A stretch of DNA of 64,000 bases from Prionace glauca. Lineage: Eukaryota > Chordata > Chondrichthyes > Carcharhiniformes > Carcharhinidae. Positions 22,559-33,461 of this stretch are shown one piece after another (position 1 is the stretch's first letter; each line of letters starts with the position of its first letter). A model generated the notes under the pieces. The model saw only the letters and a program-made list of their open reading frames with translations, was not told where the DNA came from and made no database searches. A program made the position numbers and the translations under genes. The stretch is taken from the NCBI GenBank assembly GCA_037974335.1, contig CM075760.1, positions 23,731,538 through 23,795,537 on the forward strand, read 5' to 3'.

Positions 22559-22981
22559 TTACTTATGAATTCGCTGGTGTGTCAGCAGGTTGGATGGCTG
22601 AGTGAATCCTTTCCCACACACAGAGCAGGTGAATGGCCTCTCGCCAGTGTGAGTGTGTTGGTGTATCACTAGGTTAAAGGACTTTGTGAATCCCTTCCCA
22701 CACACAGAGCAGGTGAATGGTCTCTCCCCGGTGTGAACTCGCTGGTGTGCAGTGAGGTTGGATGAAGACCTGAACCTCTTTCCACAGGAAGTGCAGCTGA
22801 ATGGCTTCTCCTCAGTGTGAGTTTGTTGGTGTGACTGAAAACAGGACAACTGAGTAAATCCCTTCTCACACACAAAACAGGTGAATGATTTCTCCCCAGT
22901 GTGAATGCGTTGATGGTTTTCTAACAGGGATGGATACTTGAATCGTTTACCACATTCCTCACATTTCCATGGTTTCCCCAC
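22559..22981 (-). pseudogene. ZNF-4: 5-finger C2H2 frame without an ATG
   Basis: An open frame of 140 residues with five intact fingers. It belongs to the sub-family with [17 protein letters not shown] fingers, shared with ZNF-11. The codon aligned with the start of MEKPWKC is GTG (22979-22981). A new ATG one base upstream is out of frame, there is no methionine anywhere in the frame, and the upstream frame hits a stop about 20 codons earlier without an ATG. The exon has a good acceptor on the minus strand (CTGTTTTACAG, exon start 23310) and an intact head and promoter. It should therefore be transcribed but not normally translated. With only five fingers it is also the shortest array here. 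Confidence 0.75.
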
Positions 22982-23400
22982 ATTGTCGGTATCCTTGTGT
23001 CTCTCCAGGTTGGACGATCAGTTGAAGCTTCGTCCACATACAGAACATGTACAGTATCTCCTCGTTGTGAATGGTGTGATGTTTTTCCAGGCTGTGTAAT
23101 TGGTTAAAGCTCTTTTCATTGCCAGTTCACTGGAACACTCAATTGGATGTGTGTGTCTCGGTGCTTTTCCAGTTACACTGATGTTTAAAATCTTTTCCCA
23201 CAGACAGAATAGAGAAACGTTTCTCCTTCCACATTCAAAGGCCGATGATATTCAGACCCCAGTGAACTGAATGACTGGTTGCAGTCTGTAAATCCTCCAT
23301 TTCCAATATCCTGTAAAACAGTTTAGAAAAGTCATCACTGTCAGTCCAGGATAGAAATTGTAAACAGACAATTCTTGTTTCTCTGGAACATTTTTCCCTC
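22982..23400 (-). other. 5' leader of ZNF-4
   Basis: This is the untranslated portion of the exon up to 23310, with decayed copies of two upstream fingers (around 23020-23110), followed by the conserved block upstream of the acceptor. It is the most complete leader among the minus-strand genes. Confidence 0.65.
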
Positions 23401-23639
23401 TCTTGTTCCCCCATATCTTTAAGTTCCTGTCCCACACACTCTCCCCCCTCCCTGGGCTGAAATCCAAACCTATCTCACCAGTTCTTTCCTCCACTCCCAG
23501 TTTTCTCCCTCCCTCTCCTCTGTCTGGGTTCAGTTCTCCAGCTCCTGTCTGCAGACTGACAATAAAACCAATGGGTCTTATTGGGGGGGCGGGTTCTCCA
23601 GCGGGTATTTGTGAATCCTCCCCGCCCACCTCCCAGAGT

Positions 23640-24324
23640 TTCCTTCCTTCCCAGAGATTATTTATTTATCTTATTTATTGTCCCCTCCCCCATCCTCTGA
23701 TGTGAACCATCCTCTAGTGGCTGAGCCAGGATGGGGCCGTTAACCTGGGCCTGTTCCCGGGAGGGAGAAGCCCCACATCTGCGAACCAGGGAGCTGACAA
23801 TGATTCTGAAGAGTTTGCGGATCCACAAAGTATTTCCAGACCCTCCCAGCCACCGCCTAACACTGACTCCGCTTCTCCGGGACAAACAAGCGCCAAGGAC
23901 AGCAATGCGCATGCTCTACATCACAATGCCCAGAGACTGATTGACAGCAGTCCGGACCAATAGGAAGAGTGGGTGGGGCTGGAGGACCGAGCGGGAGCGA
24001 GTGGTCCTCCAACCAATCACAGTGAATGATGGGGGGAACCTGAAGCATGCGCAGTGCGAGTAATGACGGAAGACGGATGGTTTTAACTTGGAAGCGAGAT
24101 CAATACGAGGTAGAGGTCGGCGTGTGGGGAAAGATAAACATTGCGGGTGGGTGGAGAGGCTCAGTAAACATGTTATTCAGACCCAAACCCCGGAAAAGAA
24201 CTTTCCGGTTCTCCCCGTTTGTACCAAATGGAGCCGCAGCTTGTAGTGTTGGACCCGGGCTGACTGCCGCCATTGAGGCTGAATGTGGGACGCCAGCAGG
24301 GATTGTGAATGGAGAGTAAAACCC
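23640..24324. promoter_or_regulatory. CpG-rich bidirectional promoter (P3) between ZNF-4 and ZNF-5
   Basis: GC-rich sequence with NRF1-type sites (AATGCGCATGC at 23905; GCATGCGCAG at 24046). It has the shared cassette: CCAAT at 23957, GGAGGACC at 23981-23988, GGTCCTCC at 24003-24010, then CCAAT at 24013. The same cassette, with 11 rather than 14 bases between the half-sites, is found at 47644-47692 and 39413-39453. ZNF-4 lies to the left on the minus strand and ZNF-5 to the right on the plus strand. Confidence 0.7.
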
Positions 24325-24438
24325 TGACGTCACAATGGAATGGGTGAATGAGTGTGACGTCAGGACAGAACGGGTGCATGAATGTGACGTCACAACTGAA
24401 TGGGCGAGTGTGTGACGTAACAATGGAATGGGTGAGAG
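24325..24438. promoter_or_regulatory. Four tandem ~30-bp units, each with a CRE/ATF site
   Basis: TGACGTCA or close forms start at 24325, 24355, 24385 and 24413 (TGACGTAA in the last). Each is followed by a related sequence such as CAATGGAATGGGTGA. TGACGTCA is the binding site of CREB/ATF proteins. Position just inside the + side of P3 suggests a regulatory array. Confidence 0.8.
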
Positions 24439-24484
24439 TTCCAGATGAGGTGAGACTGGGGTGGAGTCGGGCGATGGCACTGAC

Positions 24485-24655
24485 ATGTGGCCCAGTGGCA
24501 CAGTGGTTAGCACAGCTGCCTAACAGTGCCTGGGACCCGGGTTCAATTTCCAGCCTTGGGTCGCTGCCTGTGCAGAGTTTCTACATTCTCCCCATGTCTG
24601 TGTGGGTTTCCTCCGGGTGTTCCGGTTTCCTTCCACAGTCCAGACAGTGGAACCT
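24485..24655 (+). mobile_element. tRNA-derived SINE, 5' portion
   Basis: GGCACAGTGGTTAGCACAG head, GGTTCAATTTCC B-box region and TGTGTGGGTTTCCTCCGGG body. The 3' part is missing. Confidence 0.85.
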
Positions 24656-24679
24656 CCTCTCTCTCTCCTCTGACTGGGA

Positions 24680-25290
24680 GCACCAATAGTTTCAAAATAG
24701 TTCTGGAAAAAGACAGGACAGGTCCACAGCTCAAGGCCCTAAACTGGAACAGGGCCACTTTTATGGACATTAGGCAGGATCTAGCAGGTGAGTTTGTTTG
24801 AAGGGAAAGGAATGACTGGCAAATGGGAGGTTTTAAAAGTGTGATATCAAGAGTCCAGGGGTAGTATATTCCTGTTAAGATGAAGGGAAAGAATGGGAAA
24901 TTTAGGGATCTTTGACACTCAAGGGACATTGAGGCTCTGGTCAGGTAAAAGAAGGAAGCATACATTGGGTTTAGGCAATCGGAGACAAGTGAATCACTCT
25001 GACTATAAAAAGTGGCAGAAAATACTGAAGAGGGAAATCAGGAGGACAAAAAGAGGGTATGATATGGGTCTGGCAGGTAAGATTAAAGAAAATTCCAAGA
25101 GGTTCTACAGCTATATTAAGAGTAAAAGGGTGGCTAGAGAGAGAATAGATTCTCTTAAAAATCAGTATGGCCATCTGTGTGTGGAGCCACAGGAGATGGG
25201 TAAGATTTTTAATGAATACTTCTCCTCTGTGTTTACTGCGGAGAGCACCATGGATGCTAAAGAAATAAGGGGAACAGGTGGTGATGTCAC
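24680..25290 (+). mobile_element. CR1-type LINE ORF2 fragment between endonuclease and RT
   Basis: One frame (to 25405) reads WQKILKREIRRTKRGYDMGL, then SKRFYSYIKSKR, then MGKIFNEYFSSVFT, the CR1-clade linker just before the RT domain. It is 5'- and 3'-truncated and is joined to a Penelope-like tail at about 25335. Confidence 0.8.
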
Positions 25291-25334
25291 GGGCACACGC
25301 ATGTTATGTGGGAGGAGGTATCTGCAGCCTTATA

Positions 25335-25530
25335 AAAGCAAATTACTGCGGATGCTGGAATCTGAAACCAAGAGAGAAAATGATGGAAAATCTCAGCAGG
25401 TCTGACAGCATCCATAAGGAGAGGAAAGAGCTGATGTTTTTGTCTAGATGACCCTTTGTCAAAGCTCTGAAACACCAGTTCTTTTCCCTCCATACAGATG
25501 CCACCAGACCTGCTGAGAATGGGGAGAGAA
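25335..25530 (-). mobile_element. Penelope-like retroelement tail
   Basis: Same family as 3575-3745 (TTACTGCGGATGCTGGAATC and AGATGACCCTTTGTCAAAGC). It ends at the start of the ZNF-5 head block. Confidence 0.5.
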
Positions 25531-25980
25531 TGTGTGGGATGGAGATTTACAGCTTTTGGGGAATGAGAGAGGAAAGAATGTTCCATAGAAATTATTTGTT
25601 CTGAATTTTTATCCTGTAGTGACACTGATGGCTTTTGGAAATTCATTTTACAGGATATTGAAAGAGGAATCACAGGCCGAAATCTCCAACATCATGTCTA
25701 GACGTGACAGAGTCATTTCCTTGGGACCTCAATGTCATTGGACTTTGAATCCAGAAGGAGAAATGATCGTTCAGTCTGTCGATTTGAAATGTCAGCGTGA
25801 GTGAAAAAGCATCAACACACTTGAGTGAGTGTGTTCCAATGCACTGACTAAAGAGCTTTAACCAGTTACACAGCATGAATAAATATCACACCATTCACAG
25901 CGGGAAGAGACTGTAATCTTGTGTGTGTGGACGAAGTTTCAACTAATTGTCCACTCGAGAGAGGTAAGGACACCTGCACT

Positions 25981-26897
25981 ATGGAAAAACCATGGAAATG
26001 TGCAGACTGTGGGAAGGGATACAGAGCCCCATCGGAGCTGGAAGCTCATTGGCGCATACACACTGGGGAGAGGCCGTTCACCTGCTCTCAGTGTGGGAAG
26101 GGATTCACTCAGTTGTCCCTTCTGCAGATACACCAGCGAATTCATATTGGAGAGAGGCCTTTCACCTGTTCTCAGTGTAGGAAGGGATTTACTCAGTTAT
26201 CCAACCTGCAGAGACATCAGCGTGTTCACACTGGGGAGAAGCCATTCGCTTGCTCTCAGTGTGGGAAGAGATTCACTCGGTCATCCCACCTGCAGACGCA
26301 TGAACGAGTTCACACTGGGGAGAGGCCGTTTACCTGCTGTGAGTGTGGGAAGAGATTCACTCGGTCATCCCACCTGCAGACGCATGAACGAATTCACACT
26401 GGGGAGAGGCCATTCAACTGCTCTCAATGTGGGCAAGAATTCACTCAGTCAGCAGAGACATCAGCGATGTCACATAGGGGAGAGGCCGTTCATTAGCTCT
26501 CTGTGTGGGAAGGGATTCAGTCGGTCAACCCACCTGCGGACGCATCAGCGAGTTCACACTGGGGAGAAACCATTCACCTGCTCTCAGTGTGGGGAGGGAT
26601 TCGCTCAGTCATCTGACCTGCGGAAACACCAGCGAGTTCACACGGGAGAGACCATTCACCTGCTCTCAGTGTGGAAAGGGATTCAGTCGGTCAACCCACC
26701 TGCAGACACACCAGCAAGTTCACACTGGGGAGAAACCATTCATCTGCTCTCAGTGTGGGGAGGGATTCACTCAATCATCTGACCTGCGGAAACACCAGCG
26801 AGTTCACACTGGGGAGAGGCCAATCACCTGCTCTGTGTGTGGGAAGGGATTCAGAGTTTCATCCCAGCTACTGAGACACCAGCAAGTTCATGAGTGA
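25981..26897 (+). pseudogene. ZNF-5: C2H2 zinc-finger gene, about 11 fingers, two frameshifts
   Basis: ATG 25981 begins [14 protein letters not shown]. Five intact fingers are followed by a sixth broken near 26450 by an ~8-base deletion. The next finger has serine for a cysteine (ISSLCGKGF). A second, 2-base deletion near 26645 shifts frame again, after which three good fingers lead to the normal stop (HQQVHE, TGA 26895-26897). Fingers 4 and 5 are near copies ([13 protein letters not shown]), showing a recent finger duplication. The acceptor (TTCATTTTACAG) gives exon start 25654. It belongs to the CSQC sub-family with ZNF-1, 7 and 8. The two indels make a pseudogene likely; a truncated five-finger product is possible. 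Confidence 0.85.
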
Positions 26898-29765
26898 TGA
26901 CAGGTTGGATTCTGCTGTTATTGTTTCTGCTCTCAGTTCCGCCTAGGATTGCATTTTGATCATTCTCACAGTTGATCAATGGGAAGGGTCAGAGGGTTTC
27001 TTTCTGCTGGACTGGCTGGTCTCAGTCTCCAGTGGGCTAATGCTCTTTGAGTCTTTTTGCGAATACCTTGTTTCAAATGTCACAAGGATCACAGAGTGAC
27101 AGGGTGTTAGGAAGTTTAGAGATATTTAGTCAGAAGAAAACAGAGGTTGGCGGTGCAAAGGTACATTTCTGAATGGAGGGCTGTGACAAGTGACATTCTT
27201 CAGGGATCAGTGCTGGGACTTTTGCTGTTTGTAATAGATATAAATGATTTGGATGAAAATAGCTGGTTTGATTGGTAAGTTTGTGGATGACACAAATGTT
27301 GGTGGAATTGCGGATAGCGATGGGGACCAGCAGAGGATACAGCAGGATATGGATCAGTTGGAGACTTGGGCAGAGAGGTGGCAGATGAAGATTGATCTGG
27401 ACAAATGTGAGGTAATGCATTTTGGAAGGTCTAATACATATGGGAAATATACAGTCAATGGCAGAACCCTTACGAGTATTCATAGGCAGAGGGATCTAGG
27501 TGTACAGATACACAGGTCATCGAAAGTGGCAATGCAGGTGAAGAAGATAATCAAGAAGGCATGTGGCATGCTTGACTTTATCAGCTGGGACATTGTGTTT
27601 AAAAATTGGCAAGTATGTTGCAGCTTTATAGAACCTTAGACTGCACTTGGAATCTAGTGTTCAATTCTGGTCACTGCATTACCAGAAGGATGCGGAGGCT
27701 TTGGAAAAGGTATGGAAAATATTTATCAGGATGTTGCCTGGTGTGGAGGGCATTAGCTATGAGGAGAGGTTGGAGAAACTTGGTTTGTTCTCACTGGAAC
27801 GATGGAGGTTGGGATGCGACTTGATAGAAATCTACAAGATTATGAGAGGCATGGACAGAGTGGATAGTCAGAAGTTTTTCCCAGTGTGAAAGAGTCAAAT
27901 ACTAGGGGCATAGGTTTAAGGTGCGAGGGGCAAGGTTTAAAGAAGACGCACAAAGCACGTTTATTACACAGAGGGTGGTGGGTGCCTGGTACTCGTTGCT
28001 TGGGAAGGTAGTGGAAGCAGATACGATAGTGATTTTTAAGATGTGTCTTGACACATATATGAATAGCACAGGAATAGAGGTCTCTGGAAAGGTAGGGGGT
28101 TTTAGTTCAGTCAGACAGCATGGTTGCAACTGGCTTGGAGGGCCAAAGGGCTTGTTTTGTGCTGTAATTTTCTTGTTCTTTGTTCTGTTTGGAACATCCC
28201 AAACCAAACGCCCATCCAATTTCCTTTTTAATTGTTTATTGTCTCCACTTCCTCCATCTTTTGTTGTCAACGAGGTTCCGGTCATTACCATTCGCTGCAT
28301 CAGAATGTTCTTCCTCACACCTCCCCCACCCCCCTTGCATTTCTGACCCAAAACAAGAAATCTGTGTCCCCCCCTCGTTCTTGTCCCATCAACAATAGGG
28401 AACAGCTTTTCTTTCTCCACCTTATCTAAACCTGTCAGAATCCTGTCCACCTCTATCAAATCTCCCCTCAACCTCCTTTGTTCCAAGGGGAACAACCCCA
28501 GCCTGACATTGACAATAAGGAACAAACTAACAGAATATGTTACTGCCTGAAATCAAATGGGAATGTTTAATTTCTGTTTTAAAGATATTGTGAATATATT
28601 GTCCTGGACAATAAAGGAATTGGAATACCTCACCTTGGGTGTGGTTGAATCGAATATATCAATCTGATATCCACCTACAGTCTAGTGAAAATCTGGAACA
28701 TGTAGCTGGAAGTCTTTCCCAAACAGCACTGTGGGTGTATGTACACCTCAGGCATTGCAGCAGTTCAGGAAGGCAGTGTTGGGATTGACCGTGGCCGAGA
28801 CAGCTACTTACAGCCACATATTCTGTTATAATTGAAGGACTGCAGATTGAATGTGACGCTTTGTGGGACTGGACTGTCTTAACCACATTCCTGTGACTGC
28901 CCGGAAACTCATGTCTATTTTAGTTCATAATTGAGGATTTCTGGGAATAAGTTAAATGCGGAAATATTAAGCATAGCCTGGAGGAATTTGGAATAGCTGA
29001 GAATTTTATCCCCAGATGAAGAACAAAGATTTTGCAGGTGGTAACGTGTTTAGGATTTTAAATCAACAAAGATGTTGCCTCTAAAATCAGTCCTTGTAAG
29101 TTGGCTTAAAAAAGGTTCAGTTATAATGAAGGATGTTGTATCTTATTTTAATCAAGGAGTTGTGAACTTGGAGTACTCTGTCGCTTTAAGAAGCTATAGT
29201 TACAAGAGAGAATGCTGAGGATTCATTGTTTGAAATTTACGAGCTGTGAGAGTCTGTGTTTTGTTTGTTTTATGTGGATGTTTGTAAACATGTTTTATCA
29301 TTGTTTTGGGCTAAATTCTTTAAGGTTTATCTTTCCGGGGAATTAACCTTACCTTGAGTTTTTAATTAAAGGCATTTTTGGAAGTTTAAAAACAGAATCA
29401 TAAGAACACTTACGTAATTAATTTTGGTTATTGTTGTAAAGCATATGCTAAGTTTCTCTGTTATGTATGGATGATGTTTGTGGATTGAATGCTTTAAGCT
29501 TTGAGGTTTTCTGTCTGTGTTTTAATTAAACAGATTTTTTAAAAAGTGTAATTAATAAAGTTTTTTTTCAAAAGTTATGAACTTAGAGCCATATTTACTG
29601 GACAGAGACATGATTCCAGGATATATTACTAAACGTGGAATTTTAATCTGGATAAAACTCACACGTGAGAATGAGAGTTTTAATTTGTAATGGTTATTTA
29701 AAATTTGGTACATATGAAACAATTCTGACCAATCCTGTGTTGGATTGATCTTGGGTTAAACTTCC
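26898..29765 (+). repeat. ZNF-5 3' flank (3' module) carrying a nested LINE-D
   Basis: 26898-27130 and 28187-29765 form one block, paralogous to the 3' flanks of ZNF-7 and ZNF-8 and, inverted, to 52920-54677. It is interrupted at 27131 by LINE-D; the uninterrupted site is visible at 34360-34375 (ATATTTAGTCAGCATTTCTG). The old antisense LINE tail of the module is at 28190-28525. Beyond 28930 the block is AT-rich with no gene. Confidence 0.85.
27131..28186 (+). mobile_element. LINE-D (CR1-like) 3' half, nested in the ZNF-5 3' flank
   Basis: It carries an RT stretch (GKFVDDTNVGGIADSDGDQQ, DLDKCEVMHFGRSN, QRDLGVQ) through the 3' UTR. FVDD replaces the catalytic FADD. It is more similar to 17985-18990 than to LINE-A. 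Frameshifts are present. Confidence 0.88.
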
Positions 29766-29769
29766 TGTA

Positions 29770-29960
29770 AGTTTAAGGAGAATTTAGAATGGCCAATGTA
29801 CCCAACCAGCACGTCTTTTGGACTGTGGGAGGAAACCGGAGCACCCGGAGGAAACCTGCACAGACACGGGGAGAATGGCAAACTCCACACAGCCAGTGAC
29901 CCAAGCCAGGAGTCGAAATTTCTACTGTTTGGCAGCAGTGCTAACCACTGTGCCCTACAG
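29770..29960 (-). mobile_element. tRNA-derived SINE, antisense, truncated
   Basis: Body phrases CCAACCAGCACGTCTTTTGG and GAGGAAACCGGAGCACCCG, with the reverse head GCTAACCACTGTGCC. It starts where the paralogy with 52920 ends. Confidence 0.85.
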
Positions 29961-30624
29961 AGAGACCTTGACAGCTGTTAGTTTTACAAGTTATCCACGT
30001 TTTCAGAGCCATCACTTCATGTCCTGGTTTGAGAAGGATGGAGAAGTTAAAGCTAAGCTTTCTCCTTTTACTGTTGATTGATAGTTTACTTTTTTATCTT
30101 TCTGACTTGTTACATTTTTAATGGTTTTAAAAAATATTCTCTGAATTCACCATTTAAAATATCCTTTCTTGCCATATGGTTAAGTCACGAATGTGGAGTT
30201 ATTTACGATTAGGGAAGTTATTGTAAACAAGAGAGCCCCCATAAATCTCAGTTCAAATAAATCAAAGTTCTTATAAATGGAATGCTATCCTTTATTATGA
30301 GAGAAATTGAACATACAAGTCAAGATGTTATGCTTCAGTTGTGCAGGACATTGCTGAGATTGCACCTTGAATACAAAGTCCAATTTTTGTTTCCTATTAA
30401 TCCGAGGTTATAAATGCATTGGAAGCAGTTCAGAGGAGGTTTACAAGATTGATTCCCAATCTAGTAGTGTGAAACATTAATACTATTTCTCTCGCTACAG
30501 AAACTGCAAGACGTGTTGTGTTTTTCCAGTGCTTTCTGTATTTATTTTAGATCTACCTGTAGGGGTAAGAAAAAAACTATTTACATCCAGGATAAAATAA
30601 ATGTCCTTTCAGTGGAAATGTGCT
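29961..30624. other. No gene; short Penelope-like scrap
   Basis: AT-rich sequence. 30495-30560 matches 45330-45400 (TTTCCAGTGCTTTCTG, TTTTAGATCTACCTGTAG), a paralogous scrap behind ZNF-6 and ZNF-9. Confidence 0.5.
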
Positions 30625-30791
30625 CTCCCAGGCTCAAAGAGCATCAGCCCACTGGAAGCAAAGTTGTGAGACCGGCCAGTCCAACAGAAAGAAACCCTCT
30701 GACCCTCCCACTTCACCCACTGTCAGAATGAACATGGTTCAGTCCTGGATGTGATTAACAGCAGCAACAACAACAGAATCCATCCCCGTCA

Positions 30792-31376
30792 TCATTTGTA
30801 AACTCTTTGGTGTCTCCGCAGGCTGGGTGACTGAGTGAATCCCTTCCTCCACACACAACAGGTGAATGGTCTCTCCCCAGTGTGAACTCGTTTGTGTCTC
30901 TGCAGGCTGGATGACTGAGTGAATCCCTGCCCACACACACAGCAGGTGAATGGTCTCTTCCCAGCGTGAACTCGCTGGTGCTCCCGCATTGGATGATGTT
31001 CTAAATCTCTGTGCAGTGTGAGCAGCTGAACAGTCTCTCCTCAGTGTGAATGCTCTGGTGGATAATCAGTTCCTGAAAACTTTTGAAATGACTCTCACAG
31101 TAAGAGCATTTAAAGAGTTTCTCATTGGTGTGAGTGACTTTGTGTTTCAACAGGTTGGATAACTGTAAATGCTTTCTCACACACCAAGTGGGTGAATGCT
31201 CTTTCTCCAGTGTAAACCAGCCAATGGCACTGCAGATGATATAACCGAGTGAATCTCTTCCCACACACAACAGCAGATGTACGGCTTCTCTGCAGTGTGA
31301 GTACATTGATGAATTTGCAGCTCAGAGGGAGTTTTGCAACCTGTCCCACAGTGCCCACATTTCTACGATTTCTCAT
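30792..31376 (-). pseudogene. ZNF-6: decayed C2H2 zinc-finger gene
   Basis: About eight finger positions are recognisable in broken frames. The start ATG (31374-31376) is followed by a one-base deletion, so the first finger is out of frame at once. Further indels and lost cysteines follow ([15 protein letters not shown]). Two clean fingers remain near the end (ICVCGQGF region, 30800-30985). Finger order (NLLKHKVTHTNEKLFKC, then CSYCESHFKS, then [10 protein letters not shown]) matches ZNF-9, so the two are paralogues. Head and acceptor (GTTAACTCATTGTACAG, exon start 31674) survive. It is the most decayed full-length copy in the window. Confidence 0.88.
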
Positions 31377-32092
31377 GGTGCAGGTGTCCTTGTGTTGCTC
31401 CAAGTTTGACCATCAGTAGAAGCCTCACACAGAACAAGATTATAGTATCCCTGCTCTGATGGTGCAATATTTTTTCAGGTTGTGTAACTAGGAAGCTCTT
31501 TCCACAGTCAACACAGGAGAAAGTCTTAGTTGATTGATAGCCTTCTGGATTCAAAGGCCGATAGCATTCAGATTGCCATGAATTGAGTGATTCTGTCGTG
31601 TTGTTGACACAACAGATGTTGATGTGATGTTTGGTTTGAGATTTTTGTCTGTAAAGTCCTCACCTTCTGATAGCCTGTACAATGAGTTAACAAAATTCAT
31701 GAGCTTCAGTATAGAATACAAATTCAGAACGGACAATTCTAGTTTCTATGGAACATTCTTTCCTCTCTCATTTCCCAAAAGCTGTAAATCCCCATCTCAC
31801 ACACTCTCCCTCCATTCTCGCTCTGCTGTTTCTAATATTCACTCTCCCAATTCTCCTGAAGGTGCTAATTGATGCTGATTGACAGATCCATGCTCACTGC
31901 TTCCTGTTTTGGATACAGAGAGTTGAAAATCTCCATGCAGGCTGCCATGTTATAATTTTATATTTGAACATAAGTGAAGAGGTTGATGATGGTGTGGAAT
32001 ACACTGTATCAGCTGGTGAGGAATCCATGAAGAATGTGAGGCGGATTTTTATTTAGGCAGTGAGTGGTGACCTCGAAGTTAAAAATTCAATT

Positions 32093-32203
32093 CCAGAATG
32101 AGAAAAAGAAATGGAAAAGGGGGAGAAAAGAAAGTGTTTTACTCACAGATGTTGGAGCCAGGAGTTTCTTTTCTCCCCCTTTCCATTTCTTTTCTCATTC
32201 TGG
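32093..32203. repeat. Long inverted repeat at the head-to-head junction
   Basis: Arms 32093-32133 and 32165-32203 are reverse complements apart from two single-base indels, with a 31-base spacer. The arm sequence (CCAGAATGAGAAAAGAAATG) is the promoter-proximal block also seen once at 6580-6545 and 47236-47215, so two inverted copies meet here. Confidence 0.9.
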
Positions 32204-32482
32204 GGGAAACTGGGGACTTGCAGCAACTGAAGGATAAGGAAGTGAATCCAGGGAGGCTGCAGACTCTGGAAAGATTGGCCCAGGTCTCTCTCTCTTAAAG
32301 ACATTGGTATCCTTTGCTCCCACAGCTTGACACGTTTATTTGTCTGGCTACAAGGATGGTCTGTTTCCTAATGTTCACAATTACAGGACTGGTTTCCCCA
32401 GGAGACAGCTGACATTTAAGAGGACAGTAAATTAATATCGGAAAGAGATATGTCTAGTGTTGTTATATGGTTCAAATCAGAT

Positions 32483-32603
32483 ACATTATTTATTGTCTTG
32501 TAATAAAATATATTTAATATTGTTTCTCACTGTGCTACATTACACAGTGAGAGCACATTATTTATTGTCTTGTAATAAAATATATTTAATATTGTTTCTC
32601 ACT
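32483..32603. repeat. ~49-bp tandem duplication
   Basis: ACATTATTTATTGTCTTG and the following ~30 bases occur at 32483 and again at 32555, 72 bases apart, identical by eye. The paralogous region at 6945-6990 has one copy, so the duplication is local. Confidence 0.9.
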
Positions 32604-33461
32604 TTAGCTTTCTTATGTATTTCCAGTCATCTCTTCGATCAGAATTTTGTACTGTCTGGGTTTCTCTTCCTTAGGGACCAACGAAGGCTGAAGATCATTG
32701 AATATATCATTGAGGGGACAAGGGAGTCAAGAGTTATGGGAAAGAAGGAGAGAAATTTAAGATGAGGAGGGATTTCTTCACTTAAGGATGTGGTGAAGTT
32801 TTGGCATTCTCTACACTAGATCCAAAGTCTAGTAGAGGATTAAATAGGTTTCTAGATATTGAAGATATCAAGAGATATGGGGGTTAATCTGGCAAAGGTA
32901 AATCGGCCAGTGAGCTCATTGAATGGTTCAGCAGGCTCGATGGGCCGAATAGTCAACTGCAGCTCCTATTTCTTCAGACCTGTGTCCGGGACAGGAAGCA
33001 GTGAGCATGGATCTGTCAATCAGCCTGAATTTACAGCTCTTGGGAAATGAGAGAGGAGAGCACATTCCATAGAAACTTGTCTGTTTTGAATTTCTATTCT
33101 GTACTGACAGTGAGATATTTTTAAAATTGTTTTTACAGGATATTGGAAGAGGAGAAATCACTGACAGAAATCTCAGACATGATGTGCACATTGAACAAAA
33201 TCACTCAATTCCTTGGGACGTGAATATCGGAGAAATGTTTGACCGGTCTGTAAACTTCAAAAAGTTTTAAACATTAGTGTGGATGGGAAAGCACCGAGTC
33301 ACACACACGCCCGAGTGAGAGTATTCCAGTGCACTGACTGTGGAAAGAGCTTTCACCACTTACACAGCCCGACATCCATTCACAGTGCGGAGAAACCACA
33401 CACGTGTTTTCACAGCTTCAACGGGTTGTCCAAACTTCAGGGATACAAGGAGACTCAAAAC

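Larger units (their letters stand above)
31660..33138. promoter_or_regulatory. Shared head region between ZNF-6 (-) and ZNF-7 (+)
   Basis: 31660-31950 is the minus-strand head block and 32985-33138 the plus-strand head block, mirror images of each other. Between them lie a long inverted repeat (32093-32203), a tandem duplication (32483-32603) and a LINE tail (32680-32985). Unlike P3 to P5 there is no strong CpG island, which may mean promoter decay. Confidence 0.6.

Noticed and set aside
33279-33461. ZNF-7 start upstream of MEKPW
   Set aside because: The frame is open, but the codon at 33279 is GTG and there is no in-frame ATG before 33462.
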